From Nitrospirota bacterium (GTDB taxonomy: Bacteria > Nitrospirota > UBA9217), in assembly GCA_013334545.1 (NCBI GenBank), contig JAAXXJ010000055.1, positions 1-13,727 on the forward strand: a DNA stretch of 13,727 nt, read 5' to 3'. A model generated the notes under the pieces. The model ran no database searches, had not been told where the DNA came from, and worked only from the letters and a program-made list of their open reading frames with translations. Every line of letters starts with the position of its first letter. Position 1 is the first letter of the stretch. Position numbers and translations under genes: made by a program. Below are positions 12,709-13,727 of this stretch, piece after piece.

Positions 12709-13727
12709 ATGTTCATTCTGAAACTGATCCTCCGGAACGCCCTGCGCCACAAGCTCAGGTCCTCGCTCACCGTCGTCGGCGTCGCCATTGCCGTCCTGGC
12801 CTTCGGGCTCCTGCGCACCCTCGTCGCCGCATGGTACCTCGGCGTGGAATCGTCCTCGGCGTCGCGGCTCGTCACCCGGAACGCCATCTCGCTCGTGTTC
12901 TCCCTGCCCCTCTCCTACCGTGAGAAGATACGCCAGGTGCCCGGCGTCAAGGGGGTATCCTACGCGAACTGGTTCGGCGGCGTGTACATCACCGAGAAGA
13001 ACTTCTTTCCCAACTTCGCCGTGGATGCGAAGACCTATCTCGACCTGTACCCGGAATTCGTGCTTTCTCCCGAGCAGAAAAAGGCGTTCATCCTGGACCG
13101 GAAGGGGTGCGTGGTCGGGCGCAATATTGCCGAGCGGTTCGGCTGGAAGGTCGGCGATGCCGTCGTCCTGAAAGGCACCATCAGCCCGGGCGACTGGGAA
13201 TTCGTCGTCCGCGGCATCTACCAGGGAGCGGAAAAGAGCACTGATGAGACCGTAAGAAACCTCAGCCGCCTGATCCAGGCGAATACGACTAACCCACCGG
13301 GGAACGAATTGCCTGCCATATTGGTTGTAAAAGAGATTCTAGACCGAGATGGTTTCACGGAGAACGACTATACCATCGTTGAATCTGCGCCGGGGAGGGT
13401 CAACCTAGTCGCCAGGTTGCGTGGCGATGGATCGCAACGCCCTTTGCTCATGAGTGGTCACGTCGATGTCGTACCAGTTGAGCGTGAAAAGCCTGGTGAG
13501 CGGTCTGCACCCCGTCCGGTAATTGATTGGGACCAGGCTCAGGTGCTGTACGAGCAGGATAAGACCATACTGCTCCTGGTGAATGGGTTCAATCGCGGTG
13601 GGCTGCTGGTTGGCGGCGAAGGGCTGCAGGGATTTGTGCCTGTTTCCCATCTGCTGAAGATCAACTGCCAGACAGAAGAGGAAGAGCGCAACCCGATCCT
13701 GACCAGCTATGTCGGCAAGCAGATTGC
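12709..13727 (+). CDS. ABC transporter permease N-terminus in an abnormal chimeric reading frame (3' open at window end)
   Basis: The frame from ATG 12709 stays open for 339 codons to the window end. Only residues 1-181 are permease: a basic start (MFILKLILRNALRHKLRSSL), a membrane helix at about 20-42, then the periplasmic MacB-type domain (FVVRGIYQGAEKSTDET) ending near 13251. A normal permease of this class has about 380-400 residues with three more helices at the C-terminus; all are missing. The frame then continues with peptidase and S1-domain sequence (listed separately). The permease belongs with the adaptor and ATPase upstream. A start upstream of 12709 is unlikely because the spacer is repeat-like. 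I read the 3' part as an assembly chimera. Confidence 0.85.
   Translation, partial: MFILKLILRNALRHKLRSSLTVVGVAIAVLAFGLLRTLVAAWYLGVESSSASRLVTRNAISLVFSLPLSYREKIRQVPGVKGVSYANWFGGVYITEKNFFPNFAVDAKTYLDLYPEFVLSPEQKKAFILDRKGCVVGRNIAERFGWKVGDAVVLKGTISPGDWEFVVRGIYQGAEKSTDETVRNLSRLIQANTTNPPGNELPAILVVKEILDRDGFTENDYTIVESAPGRVNLVARLRGDGSQRPLLMSGHVDVVPVEREKPGERSAPRPVIDWDQAQVLYEQDKTILLLVNGFNRGGLLVGGEGLQGFVPVSHLLKINCQTEEEERNPILTSYVGKQI
13240..13492 (+). other. M20 family peptidase N-terminal fragment fused in frame
   Basis: From about residue 178 of the frame the sequence reads ETVRNLSRLIQANTTNPPGN, then VVKEILDRDGF, then NLVARLRGDG and PLLMSGHVDVVPVEREK. This is the N-terminal start of an M20 metallopeptidase (ArgE/DapE/CPG2 group), including the metal-binding HVD at residues 251-253. 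Roughly 80 residues are present of about 430-460 usual. The true N-terminus begins near the junction, where permease sequence ends. By hand count GC is about 55% over 13261-13500, against about 68% over 12781-12960. It is not a domain known to follow a MacB permease. Confidence 0.75.
13493..13727 (+). other. S1 RNA-binding domain fragment, resembling ribosomal protein S1 of Chloroflexota
   Basis: After the peptidase fragment the frame continues PGERSAPRPVIDWDQAQVLY, then LLVNGFNRGGLLVGGEGLQG and FVPVSHLL, ending in EEEERNPILTSYVGKQI at the window edge. The GFNRGGLLV...GLQGFVPVSHL core is an S1 RNA-binding fold, and the DWDQAQVLYEQDKT lead-in is like the N-terminal part of ribosomal protein S1-type proteins from Chloroflexota, from memory. 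It is unrelated to both permease and M20 peptidase. Only about 65-75 residues are visible. Confidence 0.65.

Noticed and set aside
13405..13650. Minus-strand open frame at the chimeric end
   Set aside because: It shows no recognisable motif, whereas the + strand here reads clearly as M20 and S1 sequence.

Overview
The window looks like one end of a metagenomic contig from a high-GC, probably anaerobic Gram-negative bacterium. A Deltaproteobacteria- or Nitrospirota-like lineage is my best guess. It rests on gene order, the ferredoxin-fused EtfA, the periplasmic efflux adaptor and the short intergenic repeat elements, not on a marker gene. All supported genes lie on the + strand.

Region 1 (1-6703) is a lipid-metabolism block. 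The 3' end of an acyl-CoA dehydrogenase is followed by etfB and an etfA with a fused 2[4Fe-4S] ferredoxin domain. Then come the fatty-acid synthesis genes fabD, fabG, acpP and fabF, and rnc 1 nt after fabF. Acyl-CoA oxidation with its flavoprotein electron carrier thus sits directly against acyl-ACP chain building. plsX and fabH, often upstream of fabD, are absent, and the etf genes occupy their place. Promoter-like elements lie inside fabD and just before acpP. A strong 18-bp hairpin lies between acpP and fabF and could set the ACP:FabF ratio.

Region 2 (6704-8310) holds an Elp3-like radical SAM gene without a GNAT domain, preceded by an inverted pair of heptamer repeats. A small exported protein follows, with an Sm-like N-terminal part and an STI1-like C-terminal part. 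A sigma70-like promoter overlaps the stop codon of the radical SAM gene, so the small protein may be translated from a leaderless mRNA.

Region 3 (8311-10396) is purine synthesis: purM, with a good promoter and a leader that can fold into a closed multi-branch structure, then purN. A 172-bp spacer rich in inverted repeats separates them.

Region 4 (10397-13727) is a MacAB-type export system: a membrane fusion protein, an ABC ATPase and the start of an ABC permease, separated by spacers with inverted or dispersed repeats. The permease reading frame is abnormal. After about 180 residues it runs in frame into the N-terminus of an M20 peptidase, then about 80 residues later into an S1-domain fragment that resembles ribosomal protein S1 of Chloroflexota. 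Base composition also falls. The last ~480 bases are most likely a chimeric assembly end, not a real fusion gene. Apart from this chimeric end and the candidate RNA and regulatory elements, I see no novel multi-gene system.
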